Source: Monodelphis domestica
Lineage: Eukaryota; Chordata; Mammalia; Didelphimorphia; Didelphidae
Reading direction: 5' to 3'
DNA: 64,000 nucleotides
Assembly (NCBI RefSeq): GCF_027887165.1
Contig: NC_077232.1
Coordinates: forward strand, 7,068,891 to 7,132,890
The notes below the pieces were generated by a model. The model was not told the origin of the DNA, did no database searches, and saw only the letters and a program-made list of their open reading frames with translations. Below, one piece after another: positions 14,024-38,284 of the stretch; the stretch's first letter is position 1; each line of letters begins with the position of its first letter. Position numbers and translations under genes: made by a program.

Positions 14024-14905
14024 CCCAGCAAGATGCCGACGGCTTCCCCTTACATTGGAGATCGGAATTGCTTCAGCCACAGCCGCCCCTCATTGCTGGC
14101 AAGCGAGAGCTGCCCAGGCCCCGAGAGGGACAGGCAGGAGCCCCTGCAGCCCGGGCGGGAGGGGGCAGCGGCGGCTCGGCCACCCCCAGACTTGTGTGGC
14201 CAGAGAGGCCCCGGCCAGGCCCGCTGCCCAGGAGGCCAACGTTGCTGCGGCCTCGAGTTAAAGCTTGCCAAGTGCTTTACACACACTGTCTCCTTCAGTG
14301 CTCCAAGGCTGGGGGGGGGGGAGGGCGGCTGGCGGTCGGGGGGGGGGGGGGGACTCTTGAGGCGCCCCCTTCGTCCTCCCTCCTCAGGGCTCCGGTGGCC
14401 GGAGGCTGCCTGGGAAGGGAGCCTCTGGGCCCCCCCAGGAGCAGGGCAGGCTTCCGGCTGCTTGGCCCAAGGAACAGGGGCTGCCCCGTGGGCTTGGAGT
14501 CAGGCTGAAGGTGCCTTTCTGCTCTCCAGGCCATCCCTTCCCCTAAAGGAGCACCAAGAGTTCACTTCAGCCTTGGGTGCTGAGGGCACACTAGGATTAG
14601 AACCCAGGGCCTGGCTCCAAATGTGGTCTGGGAAGCCCTCCTGGGGCCCTTGAAGACCCTCCCTCAGAAGCCCATTTACTTTGTCCCCCATTCCTTTGTT
14701 CATGCCCAATCTCAGTAGCCTCAGACAAGTGCTGTTTGTCCCAAGGCAGGCAGTGAGCCTGGAGCCTGGGAGCCTGGCTCTGCTTGGCTGTGTGACCTTG
14801 GGCTGGTCCTTTCTCCAGCCTCAGTTCTCAGCCCTGAGACCCTTCGTGCCTAGAGGGGGCCCAGCAGGATCGCCCTTGGGGCAGCCCACACCATGCCAAG
14901 CCTGG
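14024..14905. other. YIF1A/CNIH2 convergent 3' interval
   Basis: Between the YIF1A stop and the CNIH2 polyadenylation site. No canonical AATAAA or ATTAAA was found for YIF1A; the nearest weak candidate is agttaaag near 14256, so its 3' UTR is probably short. A G-rich run lies at about 14310-14352. No gene was recognised. Confidence 0.45.
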
Positions 14906-14925
14906 CCCGGAGTCTTTTGCAATTG

Positions 14926-14931
14926 TTTATT
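14926..14931 (-). terminator. CNIH2: Polyadenylation signal of CNIH2
   Basis: TTTATT on plus gives AATAAA on minus, about 580 bases beyond the CNIH2 stop, implying a 3' UTR ending near 14905. This is the only canonical signal in that interval. Confidence 0.7.
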
Positions 14932-15509
14932 CGATCACAAATGGCCGGGACTGGCCTGGAGAGACTCGGGTTTTACACAGACTCCTCCGGGCAGCGCACG
15001 GGGAGATGGGACAGCAGAGGGGAAGGACACGAAGAAGAAAGCCCAGAAAAGGCGGGAGGGGGCAGGGCAGAGGGAGAGCAGGGAGCGGGAGGTGGGGCTG
15101 AGGGGGAGCCCCCGGCTGAGCCTGCTCACGCCCCTCCCCTCCCCGGGGCCCTGCCTCTCGGGCCAGTTCTGCGAACCCGGCGGGCGCCCTGGGGTCGCTG
15201 GGAAGGGGCAGTGGGGGGGACCCAGATCCCCCTCCCCAGCGCCCCGGCCCGGCCTCACCCGAGCACTAGGTTCTCAGAGGAGGGGCTTGGGGCCCAAAGG
15301 GGCGCCGGCTGCCTCTGCGGGGCTGGGCCATCCCATAGCAGCAATTTGGGGGACAGGGGCTGGGGAGGCCCCGGCGCCCGGAGCGGAGGCTTCGAAGGGA
15401 GGGCGGGGCGGGGAGTGGCTCTTCTCCGCTGTCCGAAAGGGGCGCGGGGATGGGGGTCCACAGGCGTCCGGTCCGTTCTCGGGGTTCATTCCCTGGCCGG
15501 CTTCCCCCT

Positions 15510-18500
15510 TTAGAAACTCACCAACGTATAAACCATACTGCGGGGAGAGGCCGGGTTGGGGCGGGGCCGCCGGCAGGGCAGGCCCCGCCCCCAGACTCCG
15601 GGACGGGGCGGGGCTCACCTGTACAGGTAATAGAAGAAGGAGAGCAGGTAGAAGGCGAGTTTGCACCAGGACTCCTTCTGACAGTAGTTGAGGATGTCCG
15701 CGTTCATGATGGAGACGGCGTCGTACATGACCTCGGAGCCGTCTGCCGGGCGGTGGAAGTACCTGGGGAAGGGCGGGGCCGAAGGAGCCGGGCTAGGCCT
15801 CGTTCGCTGCGAAGCCTCCCCGGCGCCGCAGCTCGCTCCCCGCCTAGGCCGCCCCCCAGCCTGATCACCTCCATAAGTGGTAGAAGAGGAGGGGGATGTT
15901 GAGGCCCAGCGTCACCCACTCCGCGGCGCACAGGAACATCAGGCAGAAGAGGCCGTGGATGGAATACTCGGGGACCACGAGCTGGAGGGGCAGCGGCGGT
16001 CAGGCCCCGCCCCCAGGCCCGCAGCGGGGGCGGGGCCCACCCTCCCGAGCGGCGCTGCGCAGAGGCCCGGCGGCTGGGAGAGGGAGTAGGGGTGTCCCTG
16101 AGCCTGCCGGGAAGAGAGCGGCTGCCGCCCAGGGATGCCTAACGAGCATCTCAGGGTGCGGCCTTCCTGGGGCAAATGGAGCTGCGGGAGGAGCGGGGCC
16201 CACAGCCTCGGCCGTCCACACAGACTGAGCTCGAGCGGGCGAGGGTCCTGGCCACGGTCACACACAGACACACAATGGCAGTGGAGCCTGGATCCCCGGC
16301 CAGACAGACAGACAGGGAGGTCCTGCGACCCCCGAGATCCCCCACTGACCTTCCTTAAGAGGCAGCAGATCCGCTCAATGTTTTTCAAACGCTCTCGCTG
16401 TGGGAGGAGAGGAGGGTCAGGCTTGAGTGAAGCAGGCGGGGAGGGGGGGCGGGGCAGCTGCGGGAGGGGGTCCATCTTGGGGGGGGCGGGCTTCAACTGA
16501 GGGCTGGAGAAGCCTGAGGCTCCCGGCCCAGCTCCCCGCTGCCACCGACTTCAGCCTTGTTTCCATGGCGATGTCACCATGGAGAGGCAGGTGCCGCCAT
16601 TCCCATGGCAACCGTCGCCATGGAGGCAGGCACTTCACCCGGATCTCCCCGGCAATGGTAGGGCCTTGATCCGCGGGAGAGCGAGACGGCCCAGACACCC
16701 CGGAGAGGCCCGAAGATCCTCTCCCGCTCCCCCGCCCCTCCCCCGAGCCCCCGGCCCGGCCCAGACACAGAGACGGACAGACTGACGGACACACCTCGGC
16801 ACATCACATGTATTGACTTACTGCCCTCGCCGGGTTGCCCTGATCTATGGGGTTCTTGAAGTCGGTCCTCAGTTCGTCAAAGGCGATGATCTGGGTGGGG
16901 TGGGTGCCTGTGAGGCTCGGGCTGCCTCGGGAGGGGCCCCGCGGGTGTGCTCCCTGGCGCAGCCCCTCCCTCCCACAGGCCGCGCGCGCGCGAGAAAATG
17001 ACTGGCCCAGGGTCCACAGCTAAGCAGCCCAGAGGGCGGGGGAGGCGATTCCTGGCCCGGAGTCCCTTGGGGGGGGGCCCAGGCCCTCTGCCGGAAATTC
17101 AGGCCCGCCAGGCCCATCCCCTTCTGGATGTTCGGGTGCCAGCCTGGGGGGGGGGTTCCGAGCTAGGGAACATCTCGCCTTTGCTGTTTCCCTGGGCGCC
17201 ATCTGGAGCCCAGGGTGCCACAGGGTCCAGGCGGCACCCCCGGGGAACAATGGGCCGGCTGGAGGCTCCTGGGGTCTCCCCAACCCCTCCTCCTACAGGA
17301 ATGAAGGTCTTCTCTCTTGTCACTCACCCGCTGAAGGGGGGGGGGGGCTCGGGTTGCCTAGCAACAGCAAAAATGCCACCTCCTCAGCCTCCCTGCACAC
17401 ATGGGGGGGGGGTGGAAGAGGGGAGGCAGCAGAGACAGAGTCCCGCAGACCCAGCTCTGCCTGTTTTCCTCGGTGACCTTGGCCTCACTGTCCTCACTTG
17501 CAAAGTGGGGGAGAGAGCCCCCTCTGTGGCACTCCCCTTTTCCTGTTCTCCTATGTCCAGGGCCTGAGCTCTGGCTTGTCCTTCCAGCCCCCCCATCCGC
17601 CTGCTCCCCCTTTCTCAGGGAGAAGCCAGGTGCTGCTCAGCTCTGGAATGGGGGTCCTGGAGGGTGCTGGGGAGAGGGAGAGGTGTGTGTGTGTGTGGTT
17701 CACAGCAAGGGAGGCTTTGAAAAGCTCTTTTTCCCCAGGACTTTGGTTCCCTTCACCCCCTTTCTGGCCACATCCCAGAGTGCTCTGTGGACCCCCCTCT
17801 CTTGGCTCCCGCTGGCCTGCCTCCTCCAAGTCTTCCCCAAGGGTTACTGCCTCCTGGTATGGTGGCTAGTGCTGGGCCTGAAGTCAAGAAGCCCCCACTT
17901 CCAGTCCAGTCTCAGACACTAGCTGTGTGACCCTGGACAAGTCACTTAACCTCCATTTGCCTCAGTTCCTCACCTGCAAAAATGGGGACACTATGAACAG
18001 CAACCTTGCAGGATTGTGGTGGGGATCATGTGAGAGAATATTTGTAACAGTGCTTAGCAAAGCGCCTGGAACATAGTAGGTGCTTTAGAAAGGCTTATCC
18101 CCTTCCTAAGGGAGTGGGAAAGCCAGAGAACGAGGTGAGGACACAGACGGAGGCCCCCAGGAGGGAGGGAAGGGGGGTGGTGAGCCAGAGGAGACATTAG
18201 AGGAGGAGGAGGAGGAAGCCACCAAACTGGGACGGCCCAAGCTTGGGCCCATTAAATACCTGTTGAATGGATGAAAGGAGGGTAGGAGAGGAGACAGAAA
18301 GGGAAAGGAGAGAGACAGGATGGTGAGAGGGAATGAGGGGGAGCACAGGGCCCCAGAGCCCCCTGGGCCATGGAGGAGGTGCCAGGTAAAGCCCAGGAGG
18401 AGCAGGCTGGAAAGAAGCAGATGAACCCGGGAACAAAGGGAAGGAGGGAGGGGGGAGAAGAGGAAATGAGGAGGGGGAAGCAGATGGAGAGGATGACAGA

Positions 18501-19708
18501 GACGGGAGATGGACATATGGGGGAGATGAGTGAGACAGGAAGTGCCAAGGAAGGCAGGAGAGGAGAGCACGAGAGAAGTGGGAAGGAGAGGCTGGAAGCA
18601 CATGAAAGAACACAGATGTGCAGCCCAGGAACACGAGGGGGTGTGGATGGTCCCCAAGGCCGGCCGTCTCCCAGAGGGCTGCCTCCCCCTCCCCATGGCC
18701 AGGCCAGGTGCTCAGTGAATGAATGCAGTGAATGAATGGGAGGAGGGTGCTGGAAAGCGAGAATGGGAAAGGAATGGAGAGAAACAGAAACAAAGCCACG
18801 GAAAGGAGGTTAGGAGTGGCGAGGAGACGCTGGGGGTGGGGAACAGCAGGGGACGTGGAGGAGGCTGCTGGGGCGGGGAGCACGGCAAAGGCTGGCCAGG
18901 TGGGCCCGCCTGAGCCCCTCTCTGCCCCCAGGCCCGGAGCTGATAAGGACCCGGGACGGCAGCAGCAGCAGAGTTGAACAGTTCGGAGAAGAATCAGGCC
19001 AGAGTAAGGATGGAGTCGGAAACGGAGAGGAATGAGCAGGGGGATGGGGAGGCATCGCGGTCCGGAGGGCTGCGAACACTGGGAGCGCTCTCCCACCCAA
19101 GCCCTTTCCTCCATCGAAACTCAAGGGGGGGGGGGGAGGGGTAAGAAAGGGAAAGGGTTAAATGGGTTCTGGTAGATGTGGGTCTTGTAAACAGATGCAG
19201 TTGCTATGGCAACTGGCTCCATCACTCGGCTGGAAAAACCCACAATGGAGAGGAAGGGAGGAGGGGGGATAGACAGACCTGGGTACAGACCGAGGGAGGA
19301 TTGGAGAGCTGCCCTGCCAGGAAGAGGGGGAGGATAGCGAGCCCCCAAGTGCAAAGCAACCCCCAAACCCCCCCTTCCCATCCAGCTGCACGGGGGACCA
19401 GAGCGGGCTGTCACGGAGACGGGGGAGTGGAAAGAAGGGGGGCACGGGAAGGGGGAACAGGTATTTGGGAAAGGAAGAGGGAGAGGAGGTAAGGGCGGGG
19501 GAAGGGAACAAGAGTAAGCAAGTTTCCCCTCGTTGCCCGGAGCGAGCAGTGCCCCCACCCCGCGGGCGCCCGGGGCCGAAGCCCCCTCCGCCCCGGTCTA
19601 GTTCCGTCCCCTGGCCCCCGGCCTTACGTGCCAGATGACAAAGAAGATGAGGGATGCGCACAGCACCAGCGTCAGCATGTAGCAGAACGCGGCGAAGGTG
19701 AACGCCAT
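15510..19708 (-). CDS. CNIH2: Cornichon family AMPA receptor auxiliary protein 2
   Basis: Six coding exons: 19708-19628, 16890-16822, 16397-16350, 15981-15869, 15762-15619 and 15537-15510. All use GT-AG introns and the frame is continuous. The product is 160 aa, the same as human, from [20 protein letters not shown] to SMVYTLVSF. Exon 1 encodes the first hydrophobic helix. Exons 2-3 encode the loop ([39 protein letters not shown]), including residues present in CNIH2/3 but not CNIH1/4. Exons 4-6 hold the remaining membrane helices. Cornichons export cargo from the ER; CNIH2 binds AMPA receptors, raises their surface expression and slows their deactivation. Intron 1 (16891-19627) contains a MIR copy and a long purine-rich region at about 18110-19130. 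The paralogue CNIH3 is excluded mainly by neighbours and sequence. Confidence 0.96.
17860..18107 (+). repeat. MIR-family SINE, near full length
   Basis: In CNIH2 intron 1. It carries the MIR core 'agctgtgtgaccctggacaa' then 'cctcagttcctcacctg' and ends 'gaacatagtaggtgctttag'. An old mammal-wide element, plus orientation. Confidence 0.8.
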
Positions 19709-20350
19709 GGCCCCGGGGCCCAGCGCCAGGCCGGGGGGCGCCAGCCTACGCCGTCGGGTGGCCCCGTCGCCGGGGGGCCCCGGCCCGGCCCGGCTCCCGC
19801 TCCGGCCGCCACCCCGCCCCACAGGGCTCAGCGCTGGCCTGGCATGGCCAAGGGGGTCGCCCAGGCGAGCCCCGAAAGGAGACGCGCCCACCCGGCCGGC
19901 CGGCCCGGCCGCGGGGGGCTCGGGGAGCACGGGGCGGGCAGGCGGCTCGGGGGGCGCGTCCGCTGGCGCTGGCGGCTGCTCCTGCCCCTCTCGCTCATCC
20001 TGCGCTCGCCCCGCGGCTCCCTCTCCAGCCCGGGAAGCTGGGGGGGCGGAGCCGGGGCGGAGCTCCCCACAAAGGGGCAGGCTCAGCCTCCAGCGGGCGG
20101 GGCCGCAGAACGAGCCGGCAGCAGCAGGGGTAGGGGGCTCAGCAGGGCTCCGAAGGCGAGGAATGGTCCTCCGGGAGGGGGGCACGGCCCACAGCAGGCC
20201 CAGGCGGCCGGGCCTGGCGCCCGCCCCCGCCCGCAGACCCAAATGACAGCTCGCCCTCACCCCGCCCCCCGGCGCCCCACATCCTGCTGCCAGAACCGAG
20301 CACAAAGGACACCCCGAGCTCCCGCAGTTCCCTGCTCCCCCCCAACTAGG
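19709..20350 (-). promoter_or_regulatory. CNIH2 5' UTR and CpG-island promoter
   Basis: Very GC- and CpG-rich sequence directly upstream of the CNIH2 ATG, with many GGGGCGGGG/CCCCGCCCC Sp1-type boxes. Its apparent open frames come from base composition. The start site is not resolved. 20351-20755, between CNIH2 and the end of RAB1B, holds nothing recognisable. Confidence 0.6.
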
Positions 20351-20779
20351 CCGACAATGCGATCACACGCACCCACGCAGATTGGCACCGAGGGTGGGGC
20401 GGCCAAAGCTCTGGAGCGGGGCTGCGCTACCCCGCTAATGGAGTCTCCGCGTATTCAGCTCCAGGGGCGTGTGCCCCGGCGTCTTTGCCACCTGATGGGC
20501 ATGAAGGGCGGGGGCGGGGACAGGTGGGCAGCCCGAAGGACTCTCGGGACCTCCCCGTCTCCCTGCAGTCCATTCCGAACCCTATCTGCGGAGCTGCCTG
20601 GGACATCTGAGGCCACAGGAGGCCTAAGTAGCGCCCCAGAGCAGGCGAGGGTGCAGGGGGCCTCGGGACGCCGCCCCCCACCGGCTCGGGATCCCCCCGG
20701 GCGCAGCCCACAAACCACACGGGCCAGCAGCCAACTTCCTTGCAAAACCCCTCGGGGGCTCTCCCGAGGCCACTGGAGA

Positions 20780-20785
20780 TTTATT
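20780..20785 (-). terminator. RAB1B: Polyadenylation signal of RAB1B
   Basis: TTTATT on plus gives AATAAA on minus, about 1.1 kb past the RAB1B stop. The 3' UTR would span roughly 20760-21909. It contains an alternating purine-pyrimidine stretch 'gcacgcgcgtgcgtgtgcgc' near 20932-20951. Confidence 0.7.
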
Positions 20786-21909
20786 GAGGCTGTTTTGTCC
20801 CGCTTCCTCCCCCCAAGTGGCTTCTCCTAGCGAAACGCTGGACAAGATGTGACTGGAAAGGAAGGGGGGGCACACACGGGGAGGGGGGCTGCCGCCCGGG
20901 TCCCCACCCTGCAGCTTCAATACAAGCAAGAGCACGCGCGTGCGTGTGCGCGCCTATGTCGCACTGACCAGGGGACCACGGGACAAGGGGGTGGCCCATG
21001 CCTAGACTAGACCGAAGGAGCCCCGGGGGGAGGGGCAGACCCCCAGGGCCCAGCGCCCCCTGTGCCTGGGAGATGCACTCAAGCAGGCTGGGGAATGGGC
21101 CAGACAAAGGAGGACGGGAAGGGGCCAAGGCAATGCCAGGGACAGGCAGCCTGCTGGGCCTCTGCTGCCAAGGGGAGAGGAACGAGTCTTGTTTGGTCAC
21201 CAGGAGCCGGGCCCTGGGCTGCCCCCATCCGGGCCTCCTTCCACCTCCACAGCCTCCTGGGGCCGAGAAGGGGGAAGGTGCCAAGGCAGCCAGGGGCAGA
21301 GGGAGCTGCCAGCCACCACCCACCCACCCACCGGTTTGGTGCAAAGCCTCCAGGCGCCCCCTCCCCCAAGGCATTCTGGACGGATGGAGCTCAAAGCTCA
21401 GGCCAGGAGGGTTGGCAGAGGTGAGGTGGGGGTGCGGCAGGGAGAAGGCGAAGCTGGCAGAGGGTGGGGCTGCTCCCTCCTGAGGCTGGCCCATCTCCCC
21501 AGGACCCTGGTCCCCCACAGTCTGGGCCTTGGGTCCGGATCTCTGACAATGAGACACGAGAGGCTCCCCAGGTCTCACTGCAGCTCTGAGGGGAAGCTGG
21601 GAACGAGGCAGAATCCTCTTCCCCCAAGAAAGCCAGGGAAAGGACGGGGGCTGGGGGAGGTGGGAAGGGGCTCCTCGGGCTCTCCAGCCCCTGCCCATAG
21701 CACAGATCTACCAAGAGCTTTGGGAGGGGGTTGGGGGTTGGGAGTGGGTGAGGATTCACTCCCCACAAGCCACAGAATCAAATGCCCCATGGAGGTGGTA
21801 GCAGCGGAAGGGGCAGCAGCTGTGGGTAGAAGGGCCTGGCCAGGGCCTCATTCTGCCTCAGGGGCATCCTCTGAGAAGAGGAGGTCCCAGGCCCGGCCAG
21901 CTCTGCCCC

Positions 21910-29533
<7,624 letters not shown>

Positions 29534-29830
29534 GGCGGCGGCAGCGGCCCCGGTCGGTCGCTCCCTCCCGGTCTGCTTCGCTCCGCCTCCCGCTCCAAGA
29601 TGGCGGTCGCTCCGCCCATGAAGCTCCGCCCCATGTGTAAGCGCATGCGCAGGTCCTTTCCTTGCATTGTCTCGCCCCGCTATCTCCTGGGACTTGTAGT
29701 TCTCTGCTGACCTCGGCCCGTCCCCTCGCAGCGCAGACGCATAAACCCCGCAGCGGAGAGTGGCTTCCTGTGTCGGCCGCCCTGTGCCACGAACTACCCG
29801 CTGGGGTTTGTAGTTCCCTCCTTCCCCCAA
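29534..29830 (-). promoter_or_regulatory. RAB1B CpG-island promoter with YY1, NRF1 and two ZNF143-type motifs
   Basis: Upstream of the RAB1B ATG: CAAGATGGCGG at 29596-29606 (YY1 type), GCGCATGCGC at 29641-29650 (a perfect NRF1 palindrome) and two matches to ACTAYRNNNCCCR on the minus strand, ACTACAAGTCCCA at 29700-29688 and ACTACAAACCCCA at 29814-29802. These four motif types are typical of CpG-island housekeeping promoters. No TATA box. The start site is probably between the YY1 and NRF1 sites. Confidence 0.75.
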
Positions 29831-30181
29831 CTGAAGCGGTTTTCCGGTGCAGAGAGGCCCGCGTTGGAGTGGGCTCTGATGGAGAGCAATGTGGGGTCTC
29901 CCTATTGGGGCCCATCCTACCCTCTTCCTTGCCGTGTGCCCTTGAATGTGTCACCCAACTTTATCTGTAAAAGGGAGGGAAGGGCTGGAACCCCGTTTTG
30001 GGGCCCTTCATTTGACTCAGACCTGCGTGGGAGGCAAGCAAAATGGAATTTCTGGGCTTCTTCCTCCCCTAGCTGTGGTCCCCAGGGGCTTCGGGGCCAC
30101 ATCCATGAGACTGGAAGGATGCTGAGCTCAGAGGCTCCCTGCTTCCATAGAGACACTGGACTCATTTGGATTCAAACTGTC

Positions 30182-30187
30182 TTTATT
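30182..30187 (-). terminator. KLC2: Polyadenylation signal of KLC2
   Basis: TTTATT on plus gives AATAAA on minus, about 1.15 kb past the KLC2 stop (3' UTR about 30165-31330). It lies only about 0.5 kb from the RAB1B promoter, so the two genes are tightly packed in tandem. Confidence 0.7.
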
Positions 30188-31330
30188 TCTACAGCAACAT
30201 CTGAACAAAGCAAATGGGTCCCCCAGCTCACCCTGGCCCCCTCCCAGCTAAGGGAGGGGAGTGCAGTCCCCTCCCTCCACGGAGGAGGAATTGGAAGCCT
30301 CAGAAGCCATAGGTGTAGGAGGGGAAGGAATGGCTCAACAGGTGGTACCTCGGAGGGAGAGGGGCAGTGGAAGGCAGGGAAGGAATAGGCAGTACCTGGA
30401 ATGTGGCTCCTGAGGAGCCCGGTTAAGGCCCAGGCTCTGCCACGGGGGAACCAAAATGGGAAAATGGAGAGCAGTGTCGGCCACTGTAGACAAAGTAGGG
30501 ACTTGGTGCTGCCAACACTGATGGGAGCCAGGGGCCAGAGCCTCAGTCCTACACCCGAGTGGGGTGAGGGTCCAGAAGGCAGCCTTCAATCGTTTGGGAA
30601 GGGCACAGGGGCATATTTCTGCACCTATGTGTCCGAGACCTTGTCTGCAAGGGATTAAGGCCTGGGTGGCATCCCTGGAAGGGAAGAGGGGAAGGGCCAG
30701 AGGAGGTACCATGGACAGGGCAGAGTGGCTCATCACTGGCCAGGGGGTGCAAGGGGGAAGAAAGGGGTGGCCAATAACTTATTTCTCTATATACAGAAGC
30801 AGAGGCCTATGGAAGGGAGGAGGAAGATCCTTAGTGTTCTTGTTCTCCCTTTTGGGAGACCCCCAAGGAAGGGTGGGAAGATCCTCCCAGTGCCAGGGGC
30901 AGGGACTGCTTTGGGAAGTTCTGCCAGGGCCCTGAGGAGGCTCTAGGGGAAGGGAAGAGGGAAATAAATACACAGGGGAAATCCTGGCTCCTCTCTACAC
31001 TCCAACAACATGACACTTCTAGGCTGGGTGACTAACCGTGCTAGACTGGGGAGTGGGGGGTGGGGGTGGGGGTGGAGTGAGCCTTGAGCTGCTAAGCCTG
31101 AAATGATGGGGAGAGGTTACCCTGAGATCGAACAAAAAAAGATGGGGAAGGGGCCTGTGGGAAACAGCCTTCAGGGAAGGGTGGCTGAAGCAGGCCAGAG
31201 AAAGCTGATGCTCAGGTCTCCCCCTGCAGCCCCCCCATCCTGTGGGACATGACAAGCAGCCGGGGAGGGCACAGCAGATGGGGGCTGGCCGAGGATGTCC
31301 CAAGTTAGGCCCCTTTTCCACCCCTCCCTC

Positions 31331-36480
<5,150 letters not shown>

Positions 36481-37767
36481 GGGGGGCTTCCCTTTCATCT
36501 TAAAGGGGAAGACCGGAGCGGGGAAGGAGCGACCCGTTGGAAGGGTGGGGTTTACTGGGAAACAGGAGCTATGCTGGGTTGGGGGAAGGGGCGTCGTATT
36601 TCCACTCCCCAAACTCCGTCATCCCTCCTTCCTTCTACCCACCAGCCTTCTTCCATCCCTCCATCCCATCATCCCTTCTATTTCCCATCCTTCGCTCCAT
36701 CCCTCCCTTTTCCCCATGTCCCCCCTATTCTCCCTCCGTCCCTCCGTCCCCTTAAACCTTCAATTTCTCCCTTCCCTCCACCCCCGGTACCTGGCGCTGC
36801 CTCTCGTCTCACGACCCCAGCCAGAATAGGCCACGGGAACTTTCCTCTTGCCGCTTTTCTGGAAAGAAGCCGAGGTTGACCAGCTAGCCCGAACGAGCAC
36901 TGGGCGGAGTCCCCACTGCAGGGTCTTTTTCTGTAGCCGCAGGGGTCGGTGGGGCTCTCTTCAGCCGGCAAGGCCGAGGGGCGCGGCACGGCCTTGCTAC
37001 GAGCACTTCGCGCCTAGGTCTGCCCGAAGCTGGCCGGCGGCCCCAGGAGCTGCTTTCGTCTTACCTCTGGGGATGCTCACGGCTCTGCAGCGTCACTGCT
37101 GGGGCCCCTGCTTCATTGGCTTCAGGCACTCTGGGCTCCCCAAGGCCCAGAGTTAAAGAGGAGCATGTTTGCGGGAGGCTGGCTTAAGCAGAGGAGCGCG
37201 TCTGATGACCCGGCTCCTCCGGGGAGCCGGAATGTGGCAGTTTCTTTGGAAGCCGTTCCCTCCTCCCGCCCTGCCCCGGGCCTTTCCCCCGTTTCCCATT
37301 TATCGATGAGTTTGTTTCTTTCGGTATTTCTTTGGGCTCTGGAAGGGTGGGGGTGGGGCCTGAGGGGTAGCCGGCTTCTCTTTCGCTCCACCTTGCGGGT
37401 TCACTAAGCCCTTAGTAGGCACCACTCCTCAGAGGGTCTAGCCCGGCTTCTGGCTTCCCAATGTTTTCCGCAAATGAACGCTCCTCGTCCCTCTCTGCCC
37501 TGCATCTCCGTTCCCCAGGGCTGGCTAGTTTGTAGGCTCGGGGACCAGAAGTCTGGGCGCCCAGATCAGAGTAAACACAATAATGGGGGACTTTTCTCCA
37601 GCCGTTTAAGGGTTACCAAACACTTCACATAGAGCCTCGGACCCAGAACTCCTCTAAGTAGGCATTGCCAACAGGGATCAAAGCACAGCCCACCCACACC
37701 TAACCAGTCTCTGTGGCTCCCTTTACATGTCTTATATTTGCTGTGCCAATGACTAAATTGTTTTTAA
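36481..37767. other. Unique spacer upstream of KLC2
   Basis: No gene or clear repeat. 36620-36790 is C/T-rich with repeated tccatccc/tccctcc phrases. The remainder is ordinary mixed sequence with moderate CpG near 36900-37080. Confidence 0.5.
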
Positions 37768-37956
37768 AAAAAAATAAAATCCTTGCCTTCCACCTTAGAA
37801 TCAATACTGTGTATTGGTTCTAAGGCACAAGGGCGGTAAGGGCTGGGCAATGGAGGTTAGGTGACTTGTCCAGGGTCACACAGCTGGGAAGTATCTGAGG
37901 TTACATTTGAACCCAGGACCTCCCCATCTCTCCATTCACTGAGCCACCTAGCTGTG
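37768..37956 (-). repeat. Marsupial CORE-SINE
   Basis: Reverse copy from 'ccttgccttccaccttagaa' through 'ggttaggtgacttgtccagg' to 'ccacctagctgtg', close to full length. Confidence 0.85.
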
Positions 37957-38205
37957 ACAGACTGATTAATAAGTGGGATCCCTAGCACCTGCCACTATAG
38001 CCACTGAAGTGGAATTGAGTCTTACAGCACAGAAGGCTCTTGTTTGTTTGTTTTTCCATATTATAGGGATTGTTGTGATGGTCAAAGAATTCATCATTGA
38101 GGAGCCAACCTAGTGAGGTTTCTTGGCAACCCCATTCCACTGATGACTCCTACAGATCTTCTTCAGGACACCTGCCAGCCAACTTTGCCTCTTCCATATT
38201 ATATT

Positions 38206-38284
38206 TCTTTTTTTTTTTAACTCTTACCTTCCATCTTGGAATCAATACTGTGCATTGGTCCCAAGGCATTAGAGTGATAAGGGC
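38206..38284 (-). repeat. CORE-SINE tail fragment
   Basis: Only the 3' third of the SINE is present ('ttaactcttaccttccatct', 'aatcaatactgtgcattggt'), then the sequence passes directly into the reverse LINE at 38285. Confidence 0.7.

Noticed and set aside
14681-15691. 336-codon plus frame antisense to CNIH2
   Set aside because: Covers the CNIH2 3' UTR and last exons on the opposite strand, GC-driven, no domain.
18197-19114. 305-codon minus frame in CNIH2 intron 1
   Set aside because: Lies in a purine-rich stretch, made of Ser/Leu/Pro runs, no homology recognised, and inside a well-defined intron.
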